From Bacteroidales bacterium (GTDB lineage: Bacteria > Bacteroidota > Bacteroidia > Bacteroidales > VadinHA17): a DNA stretch of 6,625 nucleotides. The stretch spans positions 1-6,625 of the forward strand of contig DOZA01000175.1 of assembly GCA_003518245.1 (NCBI GenBank), written 5' to 3'. Below, piece after piece: positions 6,385 to 6,625 of this stretch. Position numbers and translations under genes: made by a program. Under the pieces are notes generated by a model, which was given only the letters and a program-made list of their open reading frames with translations, was not told the origin of the DNA and made no database searches. Each line of letters begins with the position of its first letter. The first letter of the stretch is position 1.

Positions 6385-6625
6385 TTAAAGTGGTATATTC
6401 GAATGTTTTTTCATTGGCCCCGGGTCTTTCTTTGTGCTCAGGGTTCGCAGGGCCCTGATAACCCTGAACCGTGTATTCCTGGGTTCAATAACATCATCAA
6501 GATAACCATAGCGGGCAGCTTCGTATGGGTTTGCAAAGTTTTCGCGGTACTCCTTTTCTTTCTTAGCTATAAACTCAGTCTTCTCATCTTCATCTTTTAT
6601 GTCAGCAATCTGCTTGCCCTCAAGT
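6385..6625 (-). CDS. mmdA: Methylmalonyl-CoA/propionyl-CoA-type carboxyltransferase (MmdA), C-terminal fragment cut by window edge
   Basis: Only the last 79 residues are visible; the gene continues past the right edge, where full-length members have about 510-520 residues. The end NPYEAARYGYLDDVIEPR then NTRFRVIRAL (about 40-63) and the closing KKHSNIPL are the standard C-terminus of the biotin-dependent acyl-CoA carboxyltransferase family (MmdA, PccB; usual ending PPKKHGNIPL). OadA and pyruvate carboxylase chains do not end this way. In this context the enzyme should move the carboxyl group from methylmalonyl-CoA (or a similar acyl-CoA) to biotin, feeding the Na+ pump. It is the first visible gene of the minus-strand cluster, followed after 11 bases by the OadG-like gene. 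The family is secure; the acyl-CoA specificity is inferred from the end of the protein and the gene order. Confidence 0.88.
   Translation of the reverse strand, partial: LEGKQIADIKDEDEKTEFIAKKEKEYRENFANPYEAARYGYLDDVIEPRNTRFRVIRALRTLSTKKDPGPMKKHSNIPL
6438..6467. repeat. 30-base nested imperfect palindrome inside the 3' end of mmdA
   Basis: Outer arms TCAGGGTT (6438-6445) and AACCCTGA (6460-6467) share one centre with an inner perfect 10-bp palindrome CAGGGCCCTG (6448-6457). Only two bases on each side (6446-6447 and 6458-6459) break the symmetry, so 26 of 30 positions are symmetric. It lies in the codons for the conserved segment around IRALRTLS, 50-80 bases before the mmdA stop. The symmetry is plain in the sequence. 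A role, such as an mRNA stem setting mmdA levels relative to the downstream subunits, is only a possibility. Confidence 0.5.

Overview
The window reads as part of an anaerobic, fermentative Bacteroidota genome (probably Bacteroidales or Marinilabiliales-like). The base composition is moderately AT-rich. None of the starts has a convincing Shine-Dalgarno sequence. The decarboxylase gene order (carboxyltransferase, small membrane subunit, biotin carrier, beta subunit) and the sequences of the biotin carrier and small membrane subunit resemble Bacteroidota sets. This assignment is an inference from protein resemblance, not a database result.

Layout. Positions 1-1191 (+) hold the C-terminal four fifths of a PepD-type aminoacyl-histidine dipeptidase (M20 family), cut by the left edge. 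Everything else is on the minus strand, tightly packed and probably one transcription unit. In transcription order (right to left) it contains: the last 79 residues of an MmdA-type acyl-CoA carboxyltransferase (cut by the right edge); a small OadG/MmdD-like membrane subunit; a biotin carboxyl carrier protein; the beta subunit of a Na+-translocating decarboxylase; a fusion of the citrate lyase acyl carrier protein (CitD) with the lyase subunit (CitE); the citrate lyase alpha subunit (CitF); and a 53-residue rubredoxin. The rubredoxin and pepD are convergent, and their stop codons share the bases CTAG. The only non-coding stretches are 50 bases or less, so no gene-free region needs separate description.

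How the genes may work together. CitDE plus CitF should form a complete citrate-lyase-type enzyme in two polypeptides. It would split citrate to acetate and oxaloacetate, or a relative such as citramalate to acetate and pyruvate. The neighbouring set is a biotin-dependent Na+ pump. Its carboxyltransferase end is of the methylmalonyl-CoA/propionyl-CoA type, not the OadA type, so the pump most likely decarboxylates methylmalonyl-CoA rather than oxaloacetate. Pairing a citrate-lyase-type enzyme with a methylmalonyl-CoA pump fits either citrate use or glutamate fermentation through methylaspartate and citramalate to acetate and propionate. The window alone cannot decide between them. The prosthetic-group genes a citrate lyase needs (citC, citG, citX) are not in the window.

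Most worth a second look: the CitD-CitE fusion beside a methylmalonyl-CoA-type pump, the departures from usual motifs in CitF, MmdB and the rubredoxin, and the shared palindromic stop. No mobile element, CRISPR array, tRNA or rRNA was seen.
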